The notes under the pieces are model-generated. The model had not been told where the DNA came from. It did not search any database and saw only the letters and a program-made list of their open reading frames with translations. From NCBI RefSeq assembly GCF_000006565.2, contig NC_031475.1, positions 3,063,189 to 3,127,188 on the forward strand: a DNA stretch of 64,000 bases, read 5' to 3'. The translations under genes were made by a program, and so were the position numbers. Positions 50,753-62,351 of this stretch are shown one piece after another. This stretch comes from Toxoplasma gondii ME49 (taxonomy: Eukaryota > Apicomplexa > Conoidasida > Eucoccidiorida > Sarcocystidae). Every line of letters starts with the position of its first letter. The stretch's first letter is position 1.

Positions 50753-53700
50753 TCACTGCACAACCAAGAAAACAATCATTCGTCTTGCCTTTCGCCTCCC
50801 ATTCTTCTGGGAGAGTACGTTCGCGGCGTATTGCTTCACTTTCCTGCCACGGAGGTATAGTTTGCTGCGCCGGTATGCGTATGTGCCCGACCTCAACAAG
50901 CCATAGAGGGTGGCGATAACACCGGTAGCTGCCATCCCGTATCCACCAGCTCCCTTGTACAAAACTCCTTTTGCTGCCTCGCGTCTCCCGCTTGCCCAAT
51001 CCATCCACCGAGACACTGTATCGGTGTCGCCTCGCACTGTTCTCAACGCATCGCGCAAATTTTCAGGATGCATCGCATCGAAGTAAGACAACAAATGTAA
51101 CGCGGGCTGCGGTACAAGGAGTTCTTGGATCCCCCTATCCAGGAAAGCTTTCCAATATCCTCTTGCAGCATGCCTACGACCACGTAATGCTACCATAATC
51201 TTGTCGTAGTATTTGTGTTTCATTATTTGTGACGGACGCACTCGAAGGATTCCATGGGGTCTCTCCTTTCTGTGTCCAGCGTAAAGGAGGCCTGCGGAAG
51301 CAACTCCAAGCGCTAACACGAGATACTTTATTAGTCGCCACCGGCTACGTTTGGTGATAGCTGCTTTCGTTTCTTCGTATTCTCCTGTGACAACAAGGCA
51401 GAGGACACACCAGAAACTTGCACGCTTGCGGCAGGCATAAAAGCAATCTACACATTGGGCACCAACCTGCGCTGGTCGAAGGACCCGCATCACGAGGAGG
51501 AGACCCATCACCAGCTCAACGATATAACTACATATGCATACGTTTGAATACACGAATTCATGTAATTTTTGATCCGGTTGAAGTGACTCTCCACTGTCCG
51601 ATGACTAATAGAACACCTGCGAAGCGATACCAAGCGCGCGTAAGATTCCTGTAGAGAGATCACCTAGCATTATTGCTGGCGAAAAATCTGCAATTCTGTC
51701 CTGTGGTGCAAAACCAGCATATGCTCTGCAGAAATCGGTATTTGTTGTGTCAAAACAGCGACAGGCAACGGCCACACTTACAGCAGCCACTCATTGCTTG
51801 CTTACTCATACGTCGCTCAAATTTCCTCCATCCTTTACAGTCCAGAGAAACTGGGCCATCATCAACTGTCCGTTCGATAATGCATTCATTGCTCGTTTTT
51901 AAAGCGCTCGTTACGAACAAGCTCTGGGTGATGGGTGGGCCTTCGATAGTGCCGAAGAAGAGGAAGCTAGGATCGTATCGGTTCACAGACTGATAGACAG
52001 AATACGCACGAGGATCCAGAATGAGTTTTGCCTCCAACACACTCTCATTACGCCTGCTGCCTCTGACGATGACAAATTGATCGACCGCAACCCGTTCTCG
52101 GAACGCCCCCGCACGGTACTCTGAGCAGTTAAGCGCAGAAAACAATGAACGAAGACAGCTTGACGAGGCCTTCTCAAACAGAATTATGAACCACAGTTTT
52201 ACCAGCAACGCCAATAACGTGTGGCAGAAAACAATGAACGAAGACAGCTTGACGAGGCCTTCTCAAACAGAATTATGAACCACAGTTTTACCAGCAACGC
52301 CAATAAAGTGTGGCAGGGTAATGAACCTGTCAACCACATTCGAAAGTACAGCGGCGAGACCTCGCTATACCTCCCACTTTAAATACACAGCCTACTGACG
52401 TGACGCTGAAAAATCATCAGAGGACACCGAAACAACGGAGTATGATTGACTGGCTTCACTTATGTCTATCCGCTATCCCATTGCTGCAGCCCAACGTTGA
52501 GAAACGATTAGGGGAAAAACACCAGATCCTCTACATTGTGCCACACAAAAAGCGGTCTTGCATGCCCAAGGGTTGCCAACGGATATCTGCCGGGACATTC
52601 AGTAACGTTGTCGGTGGAGATCTAGGCAATATAGTGCCTTGCAAAAAAGTGACAAATGAGATTCTTTCACACGCCAGTGCTACCGTCACAATAAGGAAGG
52701 TACTGCTAGCAAGTCTGCACTGTGTGCTGTCCGAAAAAAGTCGTAACCCTGCAGAAGAAATCAGTCCCAGCCCTGAGGATTGGATTTGTGGTGAGCGGCA
52801 GTTCTATTCCAGTAGAATAACAGTTGGTAATCCTGCTGTTAGAGAGGGCAGGAATCGGAGTACTGTGCTCCACATTATATAAGGAGTTTTGACTACCTAC
52901 TCAATCGTCTCCGCAATGCCTTACTAAAAGCACTTTTCACAACAAATCAACTACACTTATGCAACAGATAGACCCGGAAATTCTAGAAAAAATGGTAGTG
53001 TTCGTGCTGATACTTTCTTTTTACTTGCACTGTACTCCCACCCAATCCACAGAGCACGCCGCCACAATCTGCTGATCTTTAAGAGGTCTTACCTGCGTAC
53101 TGACTGAACAGCCCTTGCCCCCTAGGGACAAAAACTGGCTTTTCTCCATTCTCCACGCAAAGAATGAAGCCAGTGACACCGGGAGTCAACTCTCTGAGAC
53201 TGAGTCCTTTTACGATCAGCCAAGATGCCGGAACAGACACTACAGTGCCACGGGATATTGAGGTTGGATATTCCACATCGGCAAAATGGAGTAACTCCTC
53301 GCCTTCATCCACTTCTTTCTTGAGCAAACGTACAGGGAGATATCCTCCACCTGAACACAAACGAATGAAGTGTTAAAGGCAACGAAGACGGTCTGAACCA
53401 CTATGAAACACTTCAGCCATGCCCATCTGATGAGGCATGCCTGTCGACTGCCACTTCTTCAACAAACGACCGCGTCAACTCCTCAACACGTCGCAGATTT
53501 CAAACAACCGAGAAAACTGAAGCGCACATAGTGTTGTTGTTTCTTCCTTTGAGTCTGCGTGTGTCCGTAGGTAAGGAGTATACTTTGCTCCGCATACAGT
53601 CGAATCGGGGAGTAACGTCGGCAGCGTTAACAAGTTGTTTATTCATTCACTAAATACCCTGTAAACTGCTTCACCTAGTTACGTGCGCCTTCGTCAGAGG

Positions 53701-55093
53701 ACACACAACATTTGAACTTCCACAGCCAAATGCTGCAACACCACAACGATCAACACAGAGTCGGCCACTGAGTCAACAACCAGTACCTCTACCACGCAGA
53801 CCGAAGCAAAGAACCTTCTACTACCTAAGATATGGGCTTACGAACCTACATGCAGTAGCAAGTCCGTGAAAAGTAACATCGCGTCTTACCAACAGTGCAT
53901 CTGCCGCAGTCGATCGGCTCTTCCGACCACTCCCGCTTCACTGCAGCAACCATATCAGCAACTGGAACAACGAACCCACGCGATCTCAATTGGGATTCCC
54001 GTGCCGCCGCCTGCTGGCCGTCCAGCGGTTCCTCTGCCAAGGACCGAACTTTGGCAACATCCGGAAACACAGGAAAAACTGGTCCTCCGCCCCCCGCTGC
54101 GACATTCACTCCAGCATTCGCAAGTGCCGCCGCAGTGGTGATAACGACATCATAATCCACAACCGTGCGGAAGGGCCGTTGCAAAACGCTGCAACCGAAG
54201 CGTCGTGGGCTTTGATCAGATTTTGAGTTGCTGCCTTTCATTGCCTCAAGAGCCTCAATCAGTCTCAAGACACCGGCCAACTGCCCTTTTGTCTTCTCTT
54301 CTATTCGTGGCACTGTCATAGCCTTGACAAACTCCTGCACACCTCCTCCCCTAACAAATGCACCATCATCCATTCCTCGCAGAAGTCTTTGGGTGGTATG
54401 ATTGATGTTGTCCATAGTTTCCTGGCTCGCACGGCTGTCTTTCGAATCGTCCTCGACCACCTCGGCTACAACGGTACGGCTGCCTTGCCTACCAAAGGCC
54501 TCGTACACTTGTTTATCACCTTTCGGGATATCCCCTTCGGTGGGCATGCCTACCGCATCCTCATCAACTGCTGTGGTGGTTGTACTGGTGTCCACGTCTC
54601 CAGCAGCCTTGTGGACGTCAGCATCTCCACTCGGGATATCCTGCACTGTGAAAGTCGGAAGAATGCGACTCGATTCTTCTTCCTCATCCGCTGCAGCTGT
54701 ACGGCCGCCTACTTCCCCGTCACCTTCCTCGACGTGATTGTGTTGATCGTCGTTGAGAAACCGGTAGTCGTGACTGTCTTTTCCAGAGTCAGTATCTGCT
54801 AAATGCTCAGCAATCCATGTGATTCCATCGTGAGGGGTGTTGCCTCTTCTTTCAGAGCTGCCCGTTGTTACATTGAATGGCCTTTCATCTCCAGTGTGTG
54901 CTCGCACGCGCTCAATAGGGTAAGCCCGAACATATATGTCAACAGTGACGCTAATCACTAATACATCTAGAAAAAATAACAGAAGATAATGTCGGGAAGC
55001 TGTACTACTTCTCGATGTTGCAGGAAACGGGCACCCCAAAAAGCAACGGCACTTCGTTGGGATCCCACTTCTCCCAACGGCGCATTCCATCAT
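50753..55093 (-). CDS. Acidic multi-pass membrane protein, lineage-specific, unknown
   Basis: Exons 55093-53890, 53350-53093, 52120-51782 and 51447-50753 join in phase to give 831 residues. The last acceptor is the least certain; a nearer one would create a stop. The N-terminus has a recessed hydrophobic segment (YLLLFFLDVLVISVTVDIYV, about residues 34-53). An acidic Thr/Asp-rich region follows, with a degenerate internal repeat (DIPSGDADVHKAAG and DIPKGDKQVYEAFG). The middle holds conserved-looking folded sequence. The C-terminus has hydrophobic segments SFWCVLCLVVTG, LVLALGVASAGLLYAG and GMAATGVIATLYGLL. There is no similarity to a known enzyme. The layout suits a secreted or membrane effector of the parasite, which is inference. 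Longer starts (up to 55435) are open but less likely. Confidence 0.65.
52135..52317. repeat. 89-bp near-exact tandem duplication in an intron
   Basis: Two adjacent copies with an 89-bp period, beginning GCAGAAAACAATGAACG (near 52135 and 52224), differing by one base near the end (AACGTG versus AAAGTG). They lie in the intron between the second and third exons of the acidic membrane protein, starting only 15 bases before the third exon's acceptor. Confidence 0.95.
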
Positions 55094-57585
55094 GAACAAT
55101 GAGAGGACAAAACGCATAACAATACAGATTGGTGTGGCAAGAAAACAACAACGCAATACGGACTCATCTGACGGAATAGTCCACGTGCATCGAGGCGGAC
55201 ACGGAACACACGCTACAATGCAGCACGAAGGTGCGTCTGTTAGGTCGCTGTGGTCACAACAAACCAGCTGCTCGATGATGAGGTACTCGTCCGCGTCGCA
55301 ACCAAGAGTCACAAAAAACGGGGTGAATGACATAGTAAATCGATCAGCGGAGGGGAACAAAACTGAGTAACTGGTCGCTCTACGCGACGCGGACAATTCA
55401 ATGAGACGCGTGTTAAACGCCGTGTATCTGCGCATTCCGTCGGTCTGGCCACCACACGCATTTGCACGCTGACACCAACCAACTTGTTTGATTGACAGGG
55501 TTAATACACTAATACACCTCGTGCACGAGAAAATTATGTTACGATCTATCGAAGCTCCCCTCTTTCAACATACTGTTGGACGCTGTTCTTGCCAGCCACT
55601 TAGACCGCTCGAGTGCATTCACAGTGCGGATTGGAAACGACAGTTATTGTAAATACACTTTGTGCAACTGACCGAACAACTTCGATGCAGTCTTTCGTTA
55701 CTCAGTGAAAATCGTGGGAAGATATCCGGTTTTACAGCGACACTTGAAGTGAGGACACGGGCCTTTATAACAACGCTCGAAGGGACAACATAGGCTTTTA
55801 CAGCAAATCTCGGAACGACGTCGACTTAAGCAACGCTCGAGAAGCTACGTATAATTTATACTGGTGAATGTGGCCTCTGATGAATGGAAAAAATCCATAT
55901 TGACACCATTCAAATTTCATTCGCATCGCGAACTAGTATTTTGAACATTCTGGTGACAGGGCTGACCGTGTATGACACTACTCCGGCGAGTGGTCAACTT
56001 GGTGGGTTATCTTGGGCCTCTTGAGTGTATGTGCGGATTCAACGTACTTCTCGTGATGTGCAGAGACGAATGCAGCTGTACAGCAGCGCAGAGCTGCCGG
56101 GTCACCCACGACGTCCCTACTGGCAGCACCGCGTCTGTCTTTAGCAACCACACTCATTGTCTGTGCTTTTGCTACTGCCGAAGGCACTGCGTATGGGAAT
56201 CTCTCCTTTCTTCATTCTTCCCTTAGCCCCTGCATTGAGGGATGACACAAGATACTCCTTTCTTTGACTGATCATACGCTTTCATTGTCTTGTCGATGTT
56301 CCTGTGTTTGAAAGGAGTATTCGCGTTTTGATAAAGTGTGGTTTATGAAGTCTTTCGCACTGCTGCAGTATGCATTACATCACTATAGTCTCGGCTGCGT
56401 CGTCATGAAGTGTACAGTAACAACTTCTACGCAACCTTAACGGCGAGCGCAAGGCTCGCGCCTGCGGTAGATAAAGGACAACTTCTTCAAGCCGTCGACA
56501 TAAAATGCACACATCACCTGACTTGCTCGTATCGCCGGTTCTCCAGCGTTCAGTAGACAAATAAAAGCCGTACTCACTTCGGAGCCTTCCAAGAGTTAAC
56601 CTTCGTTAACGGGATACATCGCGTATGGAGCAGAGACACACTCAGGTTCATCCCTTCACAAGTGCGCCTCTTCTACTCTTGAGCACTGCGAAGCAAACCT
56701 CCATCGTCTTTGTTGCTGGCGAAGTTGCGTCGTCGTCTTCTCAAAGGTCCAGTGTTATTTTTACGTGACAGACGCAAATGTTCGTGGTTGTGCATATCCA
56801 GTTCTAAGATGTGCACGTCAATATCAAATCCAAATTCTACTTTTTGACACCCTGCTAAGGGGCCAGTGAAACATGGTGATTCACGGGGAAGATTTAGGTA
56901 CCACCAAAGGACCGATACCAACTGCGCTTACGACGCTGTTACAGGACAGCCGTCACGCGCAATATCAGATGGGGTGAGGAAGTGCGATCATGAAACATAC
57001 TTCTCAAAAACGTTTAGCATATTAAACCTATTTGATGAGTATGAAAACATAAAAGAATAAAGTGCAATATGTTTACGCTTTACAATGGATACATTGCCAT
57101 GTCAACTGGCAACAGACCATGGGGAGCGAAGGTACTCCCGTATGCGTCCCCGTGAAAATTGGTAAATCATCCACTGACTGTATTTATGAAATGAGCTCCT
57201 TAGAAAAATGGTTGTACCCGTGGTAGTACGTGTGCGTGGAAGGCAGCGGCTCGGCACTAGAGAAGCGACGGACGGGCGGCTGGAATAATTGTATTTGCTC
57301 TGCAGCGAGAAAAGCATACTTGGAAAAGTCAAAGAAAGAAGAATTGACAAACGTGTACAGGCCACCACCACGCGACTGACTGCAGTCTGTGACGTAATCA
57401 CTTCGCCAACCCACTGGCTTTGCTGGTTCAGTTTGTTTCGATACTAAAGGCTTCTTAACATTTGCAACCGCTTATCTTTTTTTAAATAAAACTACCGCGT
57501 ATTCTTCTGCATCATTAGAGCGCGCCACCACAGCTGAATCGACCTGAAATTCGTGTTGTGCTTGCAGCTGGCTCTCTTGGAAAAA
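55094..57585. promoter_or_regulatory. Divergent intergenic region
   Basis: About 2.5 kb between the acidic membrane protein (minus) and the next plus-strand gene. No supported coding sequence. It must hold the promoters of both. Confidence 0.45.
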
Positions 57586-58500
57586 ATGTCGTCACGGAAA
57601 AAGATTAATGCTCACTCTTCTTTCAAACATGTGCTGCTGCTCCCCGAACTCATTTATGTTGCCACCTCCAGGGGAGGGGAGAGTCCGCTAGTTTCGTTTC
57701 ACTCCTCTGACGCCTCATATCCTCTTCGTGAGACTGAGGCGTGTAAAAGTCTGCCTAGGTGTCTTTTATGTCAGCGGGAGCAACCGGAGGGTGACCTGAG
57801 CGAGATACTGGATTCCTTCCCGCTGCCTATCTCGTCGAGGAACATGTTCCGAGGTTACCTTTTGTTTTTGGTCGTTTGGTTTCTTCTGTGCGCTGGATTT
57901 CCCTTCTTGCCAGCTGTTTCCCCCGCCTCAGTACCGCTATTCGCATGGGAAGAAGGATCGCGGCATACCGCCCTGTTCGCGATGTTTCTCTCGCGCACCC
58001 GGGGGAAACCCGGTCAAATTTCAACGCTTGCGATCGCTCGACTTTCGAGTCGGTTTTTTCCCTTTTTTGCTTGATGCTTCACTGTCATGGCGACATTCGT
58101 ACGGTGGAACTTCCGGCTGTTCTTGCTTTCCTGTGTCAGTGTTTCTGCCTCCTTGCTTTAAAAATCGAGCTGACCACTATACGCAACGCGACACTTCCCC
58201 GAGTCTTGTGCAGGTCACAAAAATCAACCCATGAATTGTTCTTTCACCTTCCTGGTTGCTGTTCGTACTGCATGGACAGCTTTTTCGAGAGGTCGTCTTT
58301 TCAATTTCCGATTCTTCCCCAGGTCAAACTCCCGTTCAGAAGATCGACTCCAGTGTACAGGCGGAGCCCCCTGCGCTCCCAACGCTTTTCGAAACTCAAA
58401 AGCCTCCGTCCACACCGTCAGCTTTTTTTGTTGCGCTGTGCATTGAAAGACAGAGTGTTCTTCAGTTCATTTCCAGACTCCAAGTTTCGTGCAGCCTGAA
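57586..58500 (+). CDS. Candidate secretory exons 5' of the large membrane protein
   Basis: A frame starting at 57586 has the best start context nearby (GAAAAAATGTCG) and runs without a stop to 58074. It encodes a hydrophilic N-terminus with CLLCQRE, then a strong hydrophobic helix (YLLFLVVWFLLCAGFPFL). A donor-like CCCG|GTCAAA near 58012 joins in phase to an exon after TTCTTCCCCAG at 58321, encoding a Pro-rich stretch (VQAEPPALPTLFETQKPP). This may be a small separate gene, or the 5' exons of the large protein that follows. I could not settle which. Confidence 0.35.
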
Positions 58501-59002
58501 ACCGTTGTCATATTGAACGTCTGCTTACCTCTCGTGTTTGATGTGCTCCGATGGATGTGCCACTTCGGGACCTGCCCACGGTGTTTCCACACGAAGCGGT
58601 CCGAACTTTTCCTGCCACCTATCCCGTTGTGAGCATCCCGACAAGCTGAAGCTTGGTGACTAGAGTTGCCATTCCTCGTCGAAGACTCCCATGAAGACTG
58701 TGTCATCTCCGCCGTCCTCGTGTGGTCCACAAATGCGTAGCCCATAGGACAGCAATCCGCGTTTCGCTTCTCCTGTTCCGTTACGCGAACGTGAACTTGC
58801 GCGTTTCTCTGTCTTTCATCCGTAGCTCCAAACCCGCCGTCTTCGTGTGCGGCTGCAGTGGCAGACAGCAGCCTTCTTGAGAGCTCTTTTCCCATCTCCG
58901 CACTTCACAGGGCCTCTTTGCCGACTCACGCGTTTTTTCTGTGTGTTTCTCTAATCTGGATCCATGGGTGCGCGGCTCTAATGTCCTTTAACACGCGTCC
59001 AC

Positions 59003-62000
59003 ATGGCGCTCATGCCGCGCGGGCGCCTGCTGCTCCCTTGGCGCCTCGCTCTCTTTCGCCGTCGGCCTCGCCTCTTCTTCTTCGTCTGCGGAGCAGGGTG
59101 TGCGTACAGCGCAGGTGAGGCAGCTCGGCTGGTTCCTTCTGTGAAGTTCGGCAGAGGCATCATCCGGACCTCAAAATTGTGTCGACAGGAATTGTATAGG
59201 GATCGACAAGTGGCACCGACACCTCGCTTCCACCTTGTGTGTCGTTGCGGTGCAATTTCGTAGCCAGAAACTGTTTTGAGACGATTTCTGATCTGCTTGA
59301 AAGCTAAGCGTAACTCTGTTCTGTAAACTGGGATTCCCTCAAGCGGCGAAGCGCGTTTCGGTTCACGATGTCGCTGGGCGTGAGCGTGGAAGTGGTCGCA
59401 AGCAGAGCGGTGGCAACGGAGGTTCGTGGATGTGTCGTTTCGTCACCACGTTCTTTTCGTGCAGCTGTGCGAGTGTCGAGTCTCTCTTAGTCACATACTC
59501 CCGCTGTCGCGTGTCTGGTGTCCCTGCTGCAGTTAACGGGTCGAACCCGCTGTCGATCCTTCCTCTCTGCTGCTGCTACACCTACGACTTCGTCGCGTTG
59601 GCCTGCCCGCCACTCCAGCTGCGTCGTGCGCTCTTCTACACCTCTCTGTCGCGAGGTGTGCGTACAGTGGGCCTGGACTCTCCGCTGCTGGACAAGTACC
59701 TGCTGTTTCGTCTCTGCAGTCACATTCAGCAGGTTCTGTTGCATGAGAAAACGCAGCGCGGTTCCGCCGCGTCTGCGCTGTTTTCTGTGAAGGATTCTGC
59801 GTCTGTGCCTCCAGGGCGCAGGTCTCGGTTGGCGGGCGAGCTATGGCGGCGGCAGCACTTGCGGCGTACGTATACCCCGATTCCGGCGGTTGTCGACTGT
59901 CTCCACCACCTCGTCCTCTCTCTGGAGCGCTTCAACCCCGGTGCCCAGTCTCTTAATCTCCAGGAGGTGTACGCGACGCTTCTGCCGACTTTGGTTCTGC
60001 TCAGCCGCGATCAGCTACTCCAGGACGACTTGCGAGTGCCGCTTTTCCCCCAGCTCCCCGCCTCCGTCCAGCGTGCGTACCGGCCACCCTCCTTCTTCTC
60101 CCTCGAGTCCAGCGCCGCGGCTCCGGCCTCGAATCTCTCGCCTTGGTGGCCCGGCTCCGGGATTCGCTTCCCCTCTCGCCGCGACGAGAGTCGCGCGTTC
60201 TCCACTGCGTTTCCAAACCCAAGTTGTGGCGCCTCTTCGCTTGCCCTCAAGTATCTCCAACTGCAGCATGATCGCCTGCTTCTCCAGCTTCTCCACCTCG
60301 GGCTCCTCGCCACGCGGCGAGCTCTCCAGTTCGCTGAGGCCGCCGCGTACGAGCGGACTCGGCCTCCTGTCGAGTTGCCCACTCTTCTCTCACCCCGGGT
60401 TCTTCTCGATACCGGAGCCACGCAGAGCGCCCATTGTTCTTCCCAAGGCGGCTACAGCGAGCTCTGGAGCCAGCTGCCTAGCGAGCTTTCTGGCACCGTG
60501 TCGCCACCCCTTGGAAGAGCGAGGGGCAACTTTTTCACGTCGCCCTATGGCCCGCGAGGCGCCTCGCCAGAAGACCGCAGTCAGTGGGAGCAATCGGCTG
60601 TCTCCGGCGCTCTAGAGACAGGCGCCGTTGTGGGTGAAGCTGCGTTGCAGTGGTGGCGTCAGTTCATGGCGTCCTGCTCCAGTGATCTCGCGGCCGCATG
60701 CGCCTCGCGAGCACGTCGGGCGGCTACAGGCGGCACCTTCGGGATGGTCTCTCCCTCCCTGACGGCCAGAGTTGCGACCGCTGCGGCGGCGGAGCCCAAG
60801 ACGGTCGTCGGTGTCTGCACGGCGCTCGCGACCCTCGTCACAGTCCCCTTCCTCCCGGAGGACTGCGCCCTCCAGCTGACCAGGATCCAGGACTCAGAGC
60901 CCGTGGGCGGCAGCGAAGTGTTCCAGGCCGTTGCGTTCGAGCCCTCGATAGGGGAGGAAAGTTCCTTCTCGAGATCCCTCGTGGGCGTCTTCTTCCCCGG
61001 CATCGCAGGGGGTGAGAGTCCCGGCGTGAGGGCGGTGCTGCAGCCGCTCAGAGATCAGCTGGTTCTTCTCCAGCGACGCCAACAGAGGGAGCTTGTGGTG
61101 CTTCCTACGCCGATGGCAGTGTCGGGAGCGGTCGCGGAGTTCTGGGAGGCGTTTCAGAAACACCGCAGTACCGGGCTGCGGATTCGGAACCTCGTGTGGG
61201 TTGGAAAGGCCAGCGCGAAGGCGCACATGAACTCCCAGTTCTTGGAGCAGGTGGAAGGAGCTGAAGTGTTACTCGTCGCTGCCGTGCGTCGGGGGGTCAG
61301 CGACATAAACTGGCCTTCCTCGGCGACATGTTTGACCACTCAACAGAGGCGGCTGCTGCTTCCCACGCAGACCGAGAAACTTGAGAAGCTGCGGTTTCTC
61401 CTCGGATCCCGCGCGAACGCAGCTGTACGTACGCCGCACAGCATGCATGCGTACGACAAGGCCTACGACGACTTCACTACGCGCTTTTGGCTCTGGCAGC
61501 AGTTCAATCGTCTAAAGGAAGAACTTGGCGGCGCTGTCTTGGGCTGGTGCGGGGTCGCGGCCGCTGCAGCGCTCGGCGGATTCCTCTTCGTCTACCTCGT
61601 GAGGCAGATCTGGACCGGGGAAACCGGCGGACATCCCTTGCAGGCAGATCCGTCCGCGCCCTCTGCACCCCCAACTGCTGGCGCCTCGAGCTGGTGGACG
61701 AGACCCTGGAGCGGCATTTGTAGTCTGTTCCGGGGACGGGGCGGGGATCAGAGTCTCGGCGAGGAACCCTCCTCCGGTTCGGCGGAATCGCGGATGAGCG
61801 GTTCGCTCGGGGACAACGTGCTCCCCTACGCTCCAGCGGGAGACTTAACCCACAGCCGCTTGCTTCGATGTGGACATGGGGCTTCTTTCTGGGACTGCGT
61901 GCAGGGGCGGGGCGTGATTTCGAGTCCCGCGGATGAACTGGTGAGGGCCTCTTACCCCGAGGGCGTCTTGGGTCTCCAGAGAACGTGTGAGGACTCGAAT

Positions 62001-62351
62001 GTGTCTCAGAGTTTCGCTCCGCTCTTTTCGACGGCAGCCAATGAAGGTTCGGGGGGTGCAGCCGGCCCAAGCGCCACATCGCATACTCACGCGGTGTCTC
62101 CGCACCTTTCGAGCTTCGTGAAGGACATGGAGACAGGGAGCTACGTCTCAGGGCCTCTCTCCGGGTTTCCCGGGGCCGGCGCTGCGCCGGATGTCTTGAC
62201 ACCGGGACTGTATTCGGGGAGGGACGAACTCACGTCGCTGTATTTGGCTCTCGCTGCTGCAGGAAGGGGAGGCAACCCCGGGGTGAGAGGCTTGGGAAGA
62301 GGCTTAGAGTTTTCGACAGACGGCGGTTTCGCGGGGAGTCATGGCGGATAA
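59003..62351 (+). CDS. Large membrane protein, unknown function
   Basis: The main exon is a long open frame, about 59534-62351, with strong coding character. The simplest 5' end is an exon 59003-59114 starting MALMPRGRLLLPWRL, with an N-terminal hydrophobic segment (LFFFVCGAGCAYSA) that could be a signal peptide; it joins in phase at 59534. An alternative uses another frame of the same exon and an acceptor at 59462, also in phase. The product is about 975 residues: Leu-rich, probably helical sequence, two or three Gly/Ala/Ser-rich inserts, a charged segment with HAYDKAYDDFTTRFWLW, then one clear transmembrane helix (VLGWCGVAAAAALGGFLFVY) and a 240-residue Gly/Ser-rich tail. I recognise no family. 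The gene is GC-rich, unlike its left neighbours. Confidence 0.6.

Noticed and set aside
52400..52882. 160-residue plus-strand open frame
   Set aside because: It lies in an intron of the acidic membrane protein on the other strand, has a poor start and resembles nothing. A nested gene is possible but unsupported.
59368..59490. Frame starting MSLGVSVEVV
   Set aside because: It reaches a stop after about 40 codons, and no donor gives the phase needed to join the following large exon.
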